From Streptomyces longispororuber (GTDB lineage: Bacteria > Actinomycetota > Actinomycetes > Streptomycetales > Streptomycetaceae), in contig NZ_BNBT01000050.1 in NCBI RefSeq assembly GCF_014656095.1, forward strand, positions 1 to 53,895: DNA of 53,895 bases, read 5' to 3'. Position numbers and translations under genes: made by a program. Of the stretch, positions 1-7,709 are shown in pieces; position 1 is the stretch's first letter; each line of letters begins with the position of its first letter. A model generated the notes under the pieces. That model made no database searches and had not been told where the DNA came from. It was given only the letters and a program-made list of their open reading frames with translations.

Positions 1-29
1 GGGCGGGTCCAGGACTCCTGGACCCGCCC
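1..29. terminator. Perfect hairpin at the window edge
   Basis: Bases 1-14 and 16-29 are exact reverse complements around a single central base. The position fits an intrinsic terminator of a gene lying to the left of the window, but no U-tract follows, as is usual in Streptomyces. Function is inferred only. Confidence 0.5.
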
Positions 30-62
30 GGCGCCGTCGCGTACGCCCCTTTCCGCGGGGCC

Positions 63-116
63 GTCCGTCATCCGTCACCCTCATCCGTCACCGTCACCGT
101 CACCGTCATCCGTCAC
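63..116. repeat. CCGTCA hexamer-type repeat array
   Basis: The hexamer CCGTCA/CCGTCAT recurs about seven times in roughly 50 bases, with small insertions. It lies just upstream of the inverted repeat and the ABC transporter gene. It is a slippage-prone direct repeat and no function can be assigned. Confidence 0.5.
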
Positions 117-126
117 TTGGCCCGCA

Positions 127-149
127 TGACATCCGTCATGCGGATGTCA
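127..149. promoter_or_regulatory. Perfect 9-bp inverted repeat upstream of the ABC/two-component operon
   Basis: TGACATCCG (127-135) and CGGATGTCA (141-149) are exact inverse copies separated by five bases. They lie about 45 bp before the first gene of an operon that ends with its own LuxR-type response regulator. Regulators of this class bind such dyads, so an autoregulatory operator is a reasonable inference. A transcript hairpin is the alternative. Confidence 0.45.
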
Positions 150-190
150 CCACGGTCGACACTGCCGCCGCACCGCTCTGACCAGCAACG

Positions 191-1144
191 ATGGTGCACA
201 TGACGACGACAGTGACCACCCCGGCGGACGCGGACGCCGTGCGGTTCGACGCGGTGACCAAGTCCTACGGCGACGTACGGGCCGTCGACGGCCTCAGCCT
301 GACCCTGCGGCCGGGCGAGACCGTGGCCCTCCTCGGCCCCAACGGCGCGGGCAAGTCGACCACCCTCGACCTGCTGCTCGGCCTCAAGCGCCCCGACAGC
401 GGCACGGTCGGCGTGTTCGGCACGGGCCCGCGCGAGGCGATCGCCGCGGGCCGCGTCGGGGCGATGCTGCAGAGCGGCGGCCTCATGGACGAGGTCTCCG
501 TACGCGAACTGGTGCGCCTGGCCTGCGCTCTGCACCCGCGTCCGTACCGCGTGCACGACGTCCTCGCCCACGCGGGCATCACGCAGCTCGCCGACCGCCG
601 GGTCGACAAGCTCTCCGGCGGCCAGGAGCAGCGCGTCCGGTTCGCGCTCGCCACCGCGGGGGCCAACGACATCATCGTCCTGGACGAGCCCACGACCGGC
701 ATGGACGTCAGCGCCCGGCAGGCCTTCTGGGCGACCATGCGGGAGCAGGCGGACCAGGGCCGCGCGGTGCTTTTCGCCACGCACTACCTGGAGGAGGCCG
801 ACGCGATCGCCGACCGCGTCCTGGTGCTGCACCGCGGCCGCCTCCTCGCCGACGGCACCGCCGCCGAGATCAAGGCCCGGGCGGGCGCCCGCAAGGTCAG
901 CTTCGACCTGGACGAGCTGCGGGCCGGGGACGGCGGGGCCGCCGCCGGGCTGCGCCGGCTGCCGTTCGTCACCGCGCTCGACGTGTCCGGCCACACCGTC
1001 CGGCTCCAGTCCGCCGACGCCGACGCCACCGTCCACGCGCTGTACGGGCTCGGCCTCTACCCCCGCAACCTGGAGGTCGCGGACCTCGGCCTGGAGCAGG
1101 CCTTCGTCGCGATCACCGCGGCGGAGGAGGCGAAGGCGGCATGA
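191..1144 (+). CDS. ABC transporter ATP-binding protein (ABC-2 exporter, DRA/CcmA type)
   Basis: This 317-residue protein is the ATPase of an ABC-2 exporter that would power export with the next gene's permease. The Walker A motif GPNGAGKST starts near residue 49, LSGGQ lies near 141-145, Walker B IIVLDEPTTG near 161, and the switch-region H is in FATHYLEEAD. The C-terminal 90 residues are the usual variable tail. The start is uncertain: ATG at 191 and an in-frame ATG at 200 both lack a clear ribosome binding site. The stop overlaps the permease ATG (ATGA), so the pair is translationally coupled. Context with a DesK/DesR-like pair suggests an envelope-stress or drug-export module, but the substrate is unknown. 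Confidence 0.93.
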   Translation: MVHMTTTVTTPADADAVRFDAVTKSYGDVRAVDGLSLTLRPGETVALLGPNGAGKSTTLDLLLGLKRPDSGTVGVFGTGPREAIAAGRVGAMLQSGGLMDEVSVRELVRLACALHPRPYRVHDVLAHAGITQLADRRVDKLSGGQEQRVRFALATAGANDIIVLDEPTTGMDVSARQAFWATMREQADQGRAVLFATHYLEEADAIADRVLVLHRGRLLADGTAAEIKARAGARKVSFDLDELRAGDGGAAAGLRRLPFVTALDVSGHTVRLQSADADATVHALYGLGLYPRNLEVADLGLEQAFVAITAAEEAKAA

Positions 1145-2106
1145 CCGGCCCCCGCCCCGCCCCGACGGCGGGCACCACCACGACCACGCGCGCGACCGGC
1201 ACGACGCCCGCGCCCGCGACCACGTACGCGACGACGACCACGTACGCGACGACGACCACGCACGCGACGACGACCACGGACACAGGGATGACGACGAACA
1301 CGGGTACGACGACGGCACGGCCGACCAGCGCGAGGAACCCGGGCACGGCCGCGGCGGGCCTGTCCTCCCTCGCCCTCGTCAAGCTGGAGATCAGGCGCAC
1401 CCTGCGCAACCGGAAGTTCCTGTTCTTCTCGGTGCTGTTCCCGGCCCTGCTGTTCCTGATCACCGCGGGCGGGGAGAACGACGGCGCCACGGTGCCGGAC
1501 AGCGGCCTGAGCGTGCCCGCGTACCTGATGGTGTCGATGGCGTCGTTCGGCGCGCTCACCGCCGTCCTGATGGGCAACAGCGAGCGCATCGCCAGGGAGC
1601 GGGAGAGCGGCTGGGTCCGCCAGCTCCGCCTGACCAGCCTGCCGGGCCGCGGCTACGTCCTCGCCAAGACGGCGAGCGCGGCCGTGATCAGCCTGCCGTC
1701 GATCCTCGTGGTCCTCGCCGCGGGCGGGCTCCTCAAGGGCGTCCGCCTCGACGCCTGGCAGTGGCTCGCGCTGACCGGCGCGATCTGGGCCGGCAGCCTG
1801 TGCTTCGCCGCGCTCGGCGTGGCCGTCGGCTACCTCGCGAACGGCGACACGGCCCGGCCCCTCGCGATGATCCTGTACTTCACCCTGTCGGTCCTGGGCG
1901 GCCTGTGGATGCCCGCCACCACCTTCCCGCACTGGCTCCAGACCCTCGGCGCGTGGCTGCCCACCCACGCCTACGCCGGGCTCGGCCGCGCCATCGAGCT
2001 CGGCGGCGCCCCGCACGCCAAGGACGTCGTGCTGCTCGTCGCGTACTTCGCGCTCTTCGCCGCGGGCGCCGCCTGGCTGTACCGGAAGGACACACTGAAG
2101 GCGTGA
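1141..2106 (+). CDS. ABC-2 type transporter permease
   Basis: This 321-residue membrane protein has about six predicted helices after residue 90, including FFSVLFPALLFLITAGG and LAMILYFTLSVLGGLW, as in ABC2_membrane family permeases. It would form the channel for the preceding ATPase. The first 75 residues are unusual: a Thr/Ala/Tyr-rich low-complexity stretch (TTYATTTTYATTTTHATTTT) encoded by an 18-bp tandem repeat at about 1219-1280, before the conserved region starting near LALVKLEIRRTLRNR. The start overlaps the ATPase stop by 4 bp. If the repeat is not translated, a later start is possible. Its own stop overlaps the GTG of the kinase gene. Confidence 0.9.
   Translation: MTGPRPAPTAGTTTTTRATGTTPAPATTYATTTTYATTTTHATTTTDTGMTTNTGTTTARPTSARNPGTAAAGLSSLALVKLEIRRTLRNRKFLFFSVLFPALLFLITAGGENDGATVPDSGLSVPAYLMVSMASFGALTAVLMGNSERIARERESGWVRQLRLTSLPGRGYVLAKTASAAVISLPSILVVLAAGGLLKGVRLDAWQWLALTGAIWAGSLCFAALGVAVGYLANGDTARPLAMILYFTLSVLGGLWMPATTFPHWLQTLGAWLPTHAYAGLGRAIELGGAPHAKDVVLLVAYFALFAAGAAWLYRKDTLKA
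1219..1280 (+). repeat. 18-bp coding tandem repeat in the permease N-terminus
   Basis: Units of the form ACGACGACCACGTACGCG occur about 3.5 times and encode repeated TTTYAT/TTTHAT residues before the first membrane helix. Copy number is likely to vary between strains, which is an inference from the repeat structure. Confidence 0.7.
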
Positions 2107-3422
2107 ACGATCCACTGGACTGCGGCCGTCATCCCCTGCACATTTTCGGCAACCCCGTCATGAACCGCCGTCAGGCCCGGGTGAAGATGGGCTGGATCGG
2201 CATCTGGCTGGTCTTCATGGCCGCTCCCGTGCGGGACCTGCTCGACGGCGGCCGGTCGGGGACCGCGACCGCGCTCGGCTGGCTGGGCCTGGCCGCCTTC
2301 GTCGGCTGCTACCTGACCCTGGTCTTCCGGTACACGGCGCGGGTGCTCCACTGGGCCCGGGTGCACGCGACGCTCGGCGCGCTGGTGGCCCTCGCGGCGG
2401 CCCTGTCCGTCGCCATGGCCCCCGCCTGGCTCGGCCTGTGGGTGTACGTGTCGGTGTCCGCGGGCGCCGTCCTGCCCATGCGGCAGGCGGTCTGGGCGAT
2501 CCCGGCCGTCACCGCGCTGATGCTCGCGATCGGCGTCGGCGCCCAGGGCGCGGGCCTGCTGGACCTGGCCGGCGGCCTCGGCGTGACCACCTTCCTGGTC
2601 GGCTTCGCCATGACCGGCGTACGCCACCTCGTCCGCACCACGGTCCAGCTCCGCCAGGCCCGCGCGACGGTCGCCCAGCTCGCCGCCAACGAGGAGCGGC
2701 TGCGCCTCGCCCGGGACCTGCACGACCTGCTCGGCCACTCGCTCTCGCTGATCACGCTGAAGAGCGAGCTGGCCGGGCGGATGCTGCCCGGCCACCCGGA
2801 CCGGGCCGCCCAGCAGGTCGCCGACATCGAGCAGGTCAGCCGCCAGGCCCTGGTCGACGTCCGCGCGGCCGTCACCGGCTACCGCAGGCTCACCCTGCCC
2901 GGCCAGCTCGCGGGCGCCCGTACCGCGCTGACCGCCGCGGGCATCGAGGCCGCCGTGCCCCTGGAGGTGCCCGGCGCCGCGGCGCCGGACGAGGAGCGGG
3001 AGGCCGCGCTCGCCTGGGCGCTGCGCGAGGCCGTCACAAACGTCGTACGGCACAGCGGGGCGGAGCACTGCGCGGTGACGCTGCACCGCCGCCAGACCCT
3101 CGCCGGGCCCGTGCTCGAACTGGCCGTGGAGGACGACGGCGTGGGTCCCGCCCCCGGCTTCGGCCACGGCAACGGCCTGACCGGGCTGACCGAGCGCCTG
3201 GAGGCCGTCGGCGGCGTCCTGGAGGTGGCTTCCGGCCGCGGCGCTTCCGGCCGCGGAGCCTCCGGCCGCGGTGCCTCCGGCCGCGGTGCCTCCGGCCGCC
3301 GTGCCTCCGGCCGCGCCCGCACCGGCGGGGGCGGCTTCCGGCTCACCGCGCGCGTCCCGCTCGGCCCGGAGCCCGCCCGGGAGCAAGGCGCCGCGTCGTC
3401 CGCTCTAGGATCACCCGCATGA
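2103..3422 (+). CDS. Sensor histidine kinase, DesK/NarL-partner family
   Basis: This 439-residue membrane kinase presumably phosphorylates the next-door response regulator. Five to six helices fill roughly residues 28-180. A HisKA_3 dimerisation segment with RDLHDLLGHS follows, placing the phospho-acceptor at His207. The ATPase domain shows the N-box LREAVTNVVRHSG and a DDGVG box. GTG at 2103 was chosen because it overlaps the permease stop (GTGA) and has GGAAGGA 12 nt upstream; an ATG at 2160 has no site. The loop between the last ATPase strands, normally about five residues, is enlarged by five SGRGA units (3231-3305). Gene order exporter-kinase-regulator suggests that the exporter responds to membrane or drug stress. 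Confidence 0.9.
   Translation: MNDPLDCGRHPLHIFGNPVMNRRQARVKMGWIGIWLVFMAAPVRDLLDGGRSGTATALGWLGLAAFVGCYLTLVFRYTARVLHWARVHATLGALVALAAALSVAMAPAWLGLWVYVSVSAGAVLPMRQAVWAIPAVTALMLAIGVGAQGAGLLDLAGGLGVTTFLVGFAMTGVRHLVRTTVQLRQARATVAQLAANEERLRLARDLHDLLGHSLSLITLKSELAGRMLPGHPDRAAQQVADIEQVSRQALVDVRAAVTGYRRLTLPGQLAGARTALTAAGIEAAVPLEVPGAAAPDEEREAALAWALREAVTNVVRHSGAEHCAVTLHRRQTLAGPVLELAVEDDGVGPAPGFGHGNGLTGLTERLEAVGGVLEVASGRGASGRGASGRGASGRGASGRRASGRARTGGGGFRLTARVPLGPEPAREQGAASSALGSPA
3231..3317 (+). repeat. 15-bp tandem repeat inside the histidine kinase ATPase domain
   Basis: Five complete 15-bp units of the type TCCGGCCGCGGTGCC, at 3231, 3246, 3261, 3276 and 3291, are followed by a partial unit. Each encodes SGRGA. 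The array keeps frame and lies near the C-terminal end of the ATPase domain. Confidence 0.85.
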
Positions 3423-3447
3423 CCACCGGCGCCCCAGGAACCCCCGT

Positions 3448-4083
3448 ATGACCGGCGAGAGCCCCGCCCCGGCCCGTCCCGTGCGCGTGCTGCTCGCCGA
3501 GGACCAGTCCATGGTCCGCGAGGCGCTCGCGGCGCTGCTCGGCCTGGAGCCGGACATCGAGGTCGTCGCCCAGGCCGCGCGCGGCGACGAGGTCCTCGCC
3601 GCCGCCCGCGCCCACGCCGTGGACGTGGCGCTCCTGGACATCGAGATGCCCGGCCGCACGGGCATCGAGGCGGCGGCGGAGCTGCGCGCCGAGCTGCCCG
3701 GTGTGCGGGTCGTCGTGCTCACCACCTTCGGCCGCCCCGGCTACCTGCGCAGCGCCATGGAGGCCGGGGCCGCCGCCTTCCTGGTGAAGGACGCGCCCGC
3801 CGCCGAACTCGCCGACGCCGTACGCCGGGTCCTCGCGGGCGAGCGCGTCATCGACCCCACGCTCGCGGCGGCCGCCCTCGCCGAGGGCGCGAACCCGCTG
3901 ACCGGCCGCGAGCGCGAGGTGCTGCGCGCCGCGGCCGACGGCGCCACCAACGCCGAGCTCGCCGCCGCCCTGCACCTGTCCCAGGGCACCGTCCGCAACT
4001 ACCTGTCCACGGCCATCCAGAAGCTCGCGGCCCGCAACCGCGCCGAGGCCGTCAAGGTGGCCCGCGACAAGGGCTGGCTGTAG
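3448..4083 (+). CDS. LuxR/NarL-family response regulator
   Basis: This 211-residue regulator has a receiver domain with E18/D19, phospho-acceptor D64 (LLDIEMPG), T92 and K114, followed by a GerE helix-turn-helix (LTGREREVLRAAADGATNAELAAALHLS). It starts 25 bp after the kinase stop and most resembles DesR-type partners of DesK kinases. It probably controls the exporter operon, with the dyad at 127-149 as a candidate site. The gene runs convergently into the next minus-strand gene with only 8 bp between the stop codons. Confidence 0.93.
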   Translation: MTGESPAPARPVRVLLAEDQSMVREALAALLGLEPDIEVVAQAARGDEVLAAARAHAVDVALLDIEMPGRTGIEAAAELRAELPGVRVVVLTTFGRPGYLRSAMEAGAAAFLVKDAPAAELADAVRRVLAGERVIDPTLAAAALAEGANPLTGREREVLRAAADGATNAELAAALHLSQGTVRNYLSTAIQKLAARNRAEAVKVARDKGWL

Positions 4084-4091
4084 GGGAGCGC

Positions 4092-4991
4092 TCAGTTGAG
4101 CCGCGCCCGGGCCGCCCGCGCCTGGAGCCGCACCCGCTCCGCGTCCGCCTCGTCGGTGGCGGCCAGCGCGTCGGCGTAGGCGTCGAGGTCGGCGGCGCCG
4201 GCGCGGAAGTCCCCGCGCTCGACCAGGAGCCGGGCCCGGTCGTAGCGCAGCCGGTCCGCGGGCGCGGGCAGCAGCAGCGCCAGGTCGACCGCCCACAGGG
4301 CCACGTCCGTGCGCTCGGGCCGGGCGGCGGCCCAGGCGCGGATGCTGTTCAGGACCCGCAGGACGATGTCGCAGGGCCCGGCGGGCCGCAGCATCGCCGG
4401 TTCCAGCGGTGCCCCGGTGGCGCCCGCGACGATCACCCGTGCGTCCGTACAGCTCAGTAGGCGCCCTCCGGCGAACGGATCGGCCAGGACCGGCTCCTCG
4501 CACGCACGCGGGGCGCCGCAGGTGTCGTACGGGCCGCACCCCCGGCCCGCGTCCGCGTCCGGGCTGCCGAAGCCGACCACGAAGTGCCCGGGCAGGGCGA
4601 CGCCGTAGACGGGGGCGCCCGCCCGCCGGGCCACCTCGATCCACACCACCGACAGCAGGATCGGCAGACCCCGTCCCCGCCGCACCACCCGGTGCAGCAG
4701 GGCCGACTCCAGGCGGTCGTAGTCACCGGGGCGGCCGGCGAACCCGCACCGCCCGCCGAGCAGGTCACCGAGTTCCGCGGCCCAGGCGCGCGGGCCGCCG
4801 GGGCTGCGGGGCAGGTGCCGCGCGAGCAGGTCGAGCCGGCGCCGCACCGCCGTCATCCCGCGCTCGTCGAGCGCGGGGTCCGCCTCCGTGCCGATCAGCA
4901 GGCACAGCAGCGCGAGGTCCGGCCGCTCGGCCCTGGCCTCGTCCGCGAAGGCCCGGCGCCAGCGGGTGTGCCGGGCGGGTCGGGGATGCAT
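4092..4991 (-). CDS. SirB1-family / transglutaminase-like protein (paralogue A)
   Basis: This 299-residue protein has the SirB1 signature RGLPILLSVVWIEVARRAGAP, then ALPGHFVVGFG and ADPFAGGRLL, which carry the His and Asp equivalents of the transglutaminase fold; no Cys sits at the classical nucleophile position. The C-terminal 80 residues look like TPR helices (RLRYDRARLLVERGDF). A Cys-rich insert (CGPYDTCGAPRAC) lies between the His and Asp motifs and is absent from the neighbouring paralogue. Start ATG 4991 has a weak ribosome binding site. The family function is not established; a role with sigma or redox regulators is speculative. It is a tandem duplicate of the gene at 5087-5941. Confidence 0.88.
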   Translation of the reverse strand: MHPRPARHTRWRRAFADEARAERPDLALLCLLIGTEADPALDERGMTAVRRRLDLLARHLPRSPGGPRAWAAELGDLLGGRCGFAGRPGDYDRLESALLHRVVRRGRGLPILLSVVWIEVARRAGAPVYGVALPGHFVVGFGSPDADAGRGCGPYDTCGAPRACEEPVLADPFAGGRLLSCTDARVIVAGATGAPLEPAMLRPAGPCDIVLRVLNSIRAWAAARPERTDVALWAVDLALLLPAPADRLRYDRARLLVERGDFRAGAADLDAYADALAATDEADAERVRLQARAARARLN

Positions 4992-5086
4992 ACGACGGTG
5001 TTGCCCGCCCCGAGGCTCCCCAAGCCCGCACCGGCGACGGGGGGCGCACGGGGGCGCGCCCCGCCCGGCGCCGGGGGAGGAGCCGC

Positions 5087-5941
5087 TCAGTTGAGCTTGG
5101 CCCGGGCCGCCCGCGCCTGGAGCCGGACCCGCTCCGCCGTCGTGGGCTCGATGGACTCGACGACGTCCGCGTACTCGTCGAGCCCGCGCGCCCCCTCCAG
5201 GAAGTCCCCGCGCTCGACGAGCAACTGGGCCCGCTCGTACCGCAGCCGCGCCGGGTGCGCCGGCAGCAGCAGCGACAGCTCCAGGGCCCACAGCGCCACA
5301 TGGGAGCGCTCGGAGCGGGCGGCGGCCCAGGCGCGGATGTTGTTCAGGATGCGGAGCATGATGTTCAGCGGGTCGGCCGGGGCCAGCAGGGACGGGTTGA
5401 GCTTGCCGCCCGAGGTCTGCGCCACGAGCTGCGCGGCGTCCTCGCCGGTGAGCAGCCGCCCGCCGTTGAACGGGTCGGCGAGCACCTGCTCCGGCGTGCC
5501 GTACGCCTCCGCGTCGCCGAAGCCGACGACGAAGTGCCCGGGCAGGGCGACGCCGTGGACGGGGGCGCCCGCCCGCCGGGCCACCTCGATCCACACCACC
5601 GACAGCAGGATCGGCAGGCCGCGCCGGCGCCGCAGCACCTCGTGCAGCAGCGAGGACTCCAGGCGCTGGTAGTCGGTGGCCGTGCCGTGGAAGCCGTGCC
5701 GCCCGCCGAGCAGCTCGGACACCGCGGCCGCCCACTGCGCGGGCCCGCCGGGCCGGTAGGGGAGCTGCCCGGCGAGCGCGTCCAGCTCGATCTGCGCCGC
5801 GTCGATGCCCGCCTCGTCGAGCTGCGGGTCCGCCTCCCCGCTCAGCAGCAGGCACAGCAAGGACAGGTCGGGCCGCTCGGACCTGGCCTCGTCGGCGAAC
5901 CTGCGCCGCCATTCACTGGACTTCGCGGGCTGTGCGCGCAT
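5087..5941 (-). CDS. SirB1-family / transglutaminase-like protein (paralogue B)
   Basis: This 284-residue protein has the same architecture as its neighbour: an N-terminal helical SirB1 region, RGLPILLSVVWIEVARRAGAP, ALPGHFVVGFG, ADPFNGGRLLTG and a TPR-like tail ending in LQARAARAKLN. The DPFNGGRLL form and the absence of inserts make this the more typical member and the likely parental copy. ATG 5941 follows AGAGG at a spacing of 5. A 101-bp tract here (5517-5617) differs from paralogue A (4567-4667) at only two positions. Biochemical role unknown; I do not assign a reaction. Confidence 0.9.
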   Translation of the reverse strand: MRAQPAKSSEWRRRFADEARSERPDLSLLCLLLSGEADPQLDEAGIDAAQIELDALAGQLPYRPGGPAQWAAAVSELLGGRHGFHGTATDYQRLESSLLHEVLRRRRGLPILLSVVWIEVARRAGAPVHGVALPGHFVVGFGDAEAYGTPEQVLADPFNGGRLLTGEDAAQLVAQTSGGKLNPSLLAPADPLNIMLRILNNIRAWAAARSERSHVALWALELSLLLPAHPARLRYERAQLLVERGDFLEGARGLDEYADVVESIEPTTAERVRLQARAARAKLN

Positions 5942-6032
5942 CCGTGCCTCTGTCGTTTCTGTCTGGGCCCGGCCGGGCCGAGGGGTGGTGCCGGGGTGCT
6001 GCTTCCCGTGCTGTCTTCGTCGTACGCGTCGG

Positions 6033-6074
6033 CGCCGCCGGATGCGGACGCCCGGACGTCCGCGCCCGGCGGCG
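6033..6074. terminator. Nested hairpin after the GNAT gene
   Basis: Outer arms CGCCGCCGG (6033-6041) and CCGGCGGCG (6066-6074) enclose inner arms GCGGACG (6044-6050) and CGTCCGC (6057-6063). It lies just beyond the stop of the minus-strand acetyltransferase gene, so it is a probable terminator. Confidence 0.6.
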
Positions 6075-6083
6075 TCCGCCCGC

Positions 6084-7148
6084 TCAGGCGTCCGGCCGGC
6101 GGGGCTCCCTGTAGTGGTGATAACGGTGGTGGACGGAGAATCCCATCCCCGAGTACAGCGCCCGCGCCGCGTCGTTGTCCTCCTCCACCTGGAGCCACGC
6201 CGCTGACGCGCCCTCGTCGAGCGCGCGCCGCGCGAGCGCCGCCATCACGGCCGTGGCCAGCCCCTGCCGCCGGGCGTCGGGGTCCACCTCCACCGCCATG
6301 AACCCGGCCCAGCGGCCGTCGACCACGCACCGCCCGACGGCGGCGGGCACGCCCCCGTCGCCGGGCACGGCAGCGAACCACACCGAGGGCCCGCCCGTCA
6401 GCACCCGCACCACGTGCGGGCCCGGCTCCCCGGTGCGCCGGTACCGGCGCAGCCACGCCGCGTCGAGGTCCCGGGACAGCGCCACGCGCCCGGTGTCCGC
6501 GTCCAGGTCGCCGACCGGGGCGAGCGCGCCGATCCGCAGCTCGGCCGTCACCTCCCGCGCCCAGCCGCGCTCCTGGAGGTCCGCGCACAGTTGTTCCTGC
6601 GTGCCCTCGGCGCCGGTCGCGGTCTGCACGTACGCGGGCAGGCCGCGCTCCGCGTACCAACGCCGTACGTACGTCAGCGCGTCGTCCAGCGGCATCCCAG
6701 GACCGCCCAGGGGCAGCACGGAGTTGGCGCGCCGCGTGAAGCCCGCCCGCCGCCCGGCGGCGTCCCCGCCCCCAGCCGCCGCGGGCGCCACCGGACCGGC
6801 CGCGGACCGCAGTTCCCAGTCGCCGAGCCGCTCGCGCTCCACCGGCGTCCAGGCGCGCGCGGCGGCCCGCGACAGCTCCGCGAACGTCGCCGCGGGCCCC
6901 CGCCGGCGCGCGGGGGCCGCCGGTACGACCTTGCCCGCGACGAGGGTGTGCTCCGCGATGCGGACGCTCTGCCCGTCCCGGCGTGTGATCACCACCACAC
7001 CGTCGTTCCACGATGTGAGAACGCCCACCGTGTCGGTGAACGCGCCGTCGGCCGCTCCACCATCGCTCAGGCGTCGGACGGAGACGCGTTTCCCCACGTC
7101 AGCAGGGGTGATGCGGACCTCAAGCCGTCCGCCCGCGGTGAATTCCAC
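6084..7148 (-). CDS. GNAT-family N-acetyltransferase (Rv0428c/cg3035-like)
   Basis: This 354-residue protein has an N-terminal SH3-like beta domain (GKRVSVRRL...VGVLTSWNDGVVVITRRDGQSVRI, residues 17-70), a linker, then FTRRANSVLPLGGPGMPLDDALTYV and a C-terminal GNAT fold with the acetyl-CoA loop VDPDARRQGLATAV and NDAARALYSGMGF. This layout matches the actinobacterial cg3035/Rv0428c family, in which the Corynebacterium member has been reported as an N-acetylglutamate synthase; that function here is inferred from the family. GTG 7148 has AGGAGGGG about 11 nt upstream. The gene is divergent from fdxA across 143 bp. Confidence 0.88.
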   Translation of the reverse strand: MEFTAGGRLEVRITPADVGKRVSVRRLSDGGAADGAFTDTVGVLTSWNDGVVVITRRDGQSVRIAEHTLVAGKVVPAAPARRRGPAATFAELSRAAARAWTPVERERLGDWELRSAAGPVAPAAAGGGDAAGRRAGFTRRANSVLPLGGPGMPLDDALTYVRRWYAERGLPAYVQTATGAEGTQEQLCADLQERGWAREVTAELRIGALAPVGDLDADTGRVALSRDLDAAWLRRYRRTGEPGPHVVRVLTGGPSVWFAAVPGDGGVPAAVGRCVVDGRWAGFMAVEVDPDARRQGLATAVMAALARRALDEGASAAWLQVEEDNDAARALYSGMGFSVHHRYHHYREPRRPDA

Positions 7149-7291
7149 AGCTCTCTACGCCCCTCCTGTTCGGATCATGCCCGGGAACGGAGATACTAGG
7201 TGCGGGCATCGACGACGCCGCGCTCCCGCGCGCCAGGCGAGCGGAGCCTGAGGACGGCCCGCCAACGCCCGTATCGAGGAGGAACGACAGC

Positions 7292-7612
7292 GTGACCTAC
7301 GTCATCGCGCAGCCTTGTGTCGACGTCAAGGACAAGGCGTGCATCGAGGAGTGCCCGGTCGACTGCATTTACGAGGGCAACCGGTCCTTGTACATCCACC
7401 CGGACGAATGCGTCGACTGCGGAGCCTGCGAACCGGTCTGCCCGGTCGAGGCGATCTTCTACGAGGACGACACTCCGGAGGAGTGGAAGGACTACTACAA
7501 GGCGAACGTCGAGTTCTTCGACGAGCTCGGGTCGCCCGGTGGCGCCAGCAAGCTCGGCCTGATCGAGCGCGACCACCCCTTCGTCGCAGCGCTGCCGCCG
7601 CAGAACCAGTAA
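7292..7612 (+). CDS. fdxA: Seven-iron ferredoxin
   Basis: This 106-residue Azotobacter-type ferredoxin has eight cysteines at 9, 17, 21, 25, 40, 43, 46 and 50. In this family one set binds a [3Fe-4S] cluster and the other a [4Fe-4S] cluster. The C-terminal half (EEWKDYYKANVEFF) is the usual extension. It is a soluble electron carrier, and in actinobacteria often a P450 or oxidoreductase partner. GTG 7292 follows GAGGAGGAA. It is adjacent to dapC, as in mycobacteria (fdxC next to dapC, from memory). Confidence 0.97.
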   Translation: MTYVIAQPCVDVKDKACIEECPVDCIYEGNRSLYIHPDECVDCGACEPVCPVEAIFYEDDTPEEWKDYYKANVEFFDELGSPGGASKLGLIERDHPFVAALPPQNQ

Positions 7613-7630
7613 GCGGCCCCGCCGGCGCCG

Positions 7631-7671
7631 CCCCGGTCCCGTACGGCCATGGCCGCTGTACGGGGCCGGGG
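7631..7671 (+). terminator. Terminator of fdxA
   Basis: Arms 7631-7644 and 7658-7671 pair over 14 bp with one G-U pair, and CATTTGT follows. It lies 20 bp after the fdxA stop and 38 bp before dapC, so ferredoxin mRNA probably ends here. Confidence 0.8.
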
Positions 7672-7709
7672 CATTTGTACACGTACGACTCACTGCCTGG
7701 AGCCATCCC

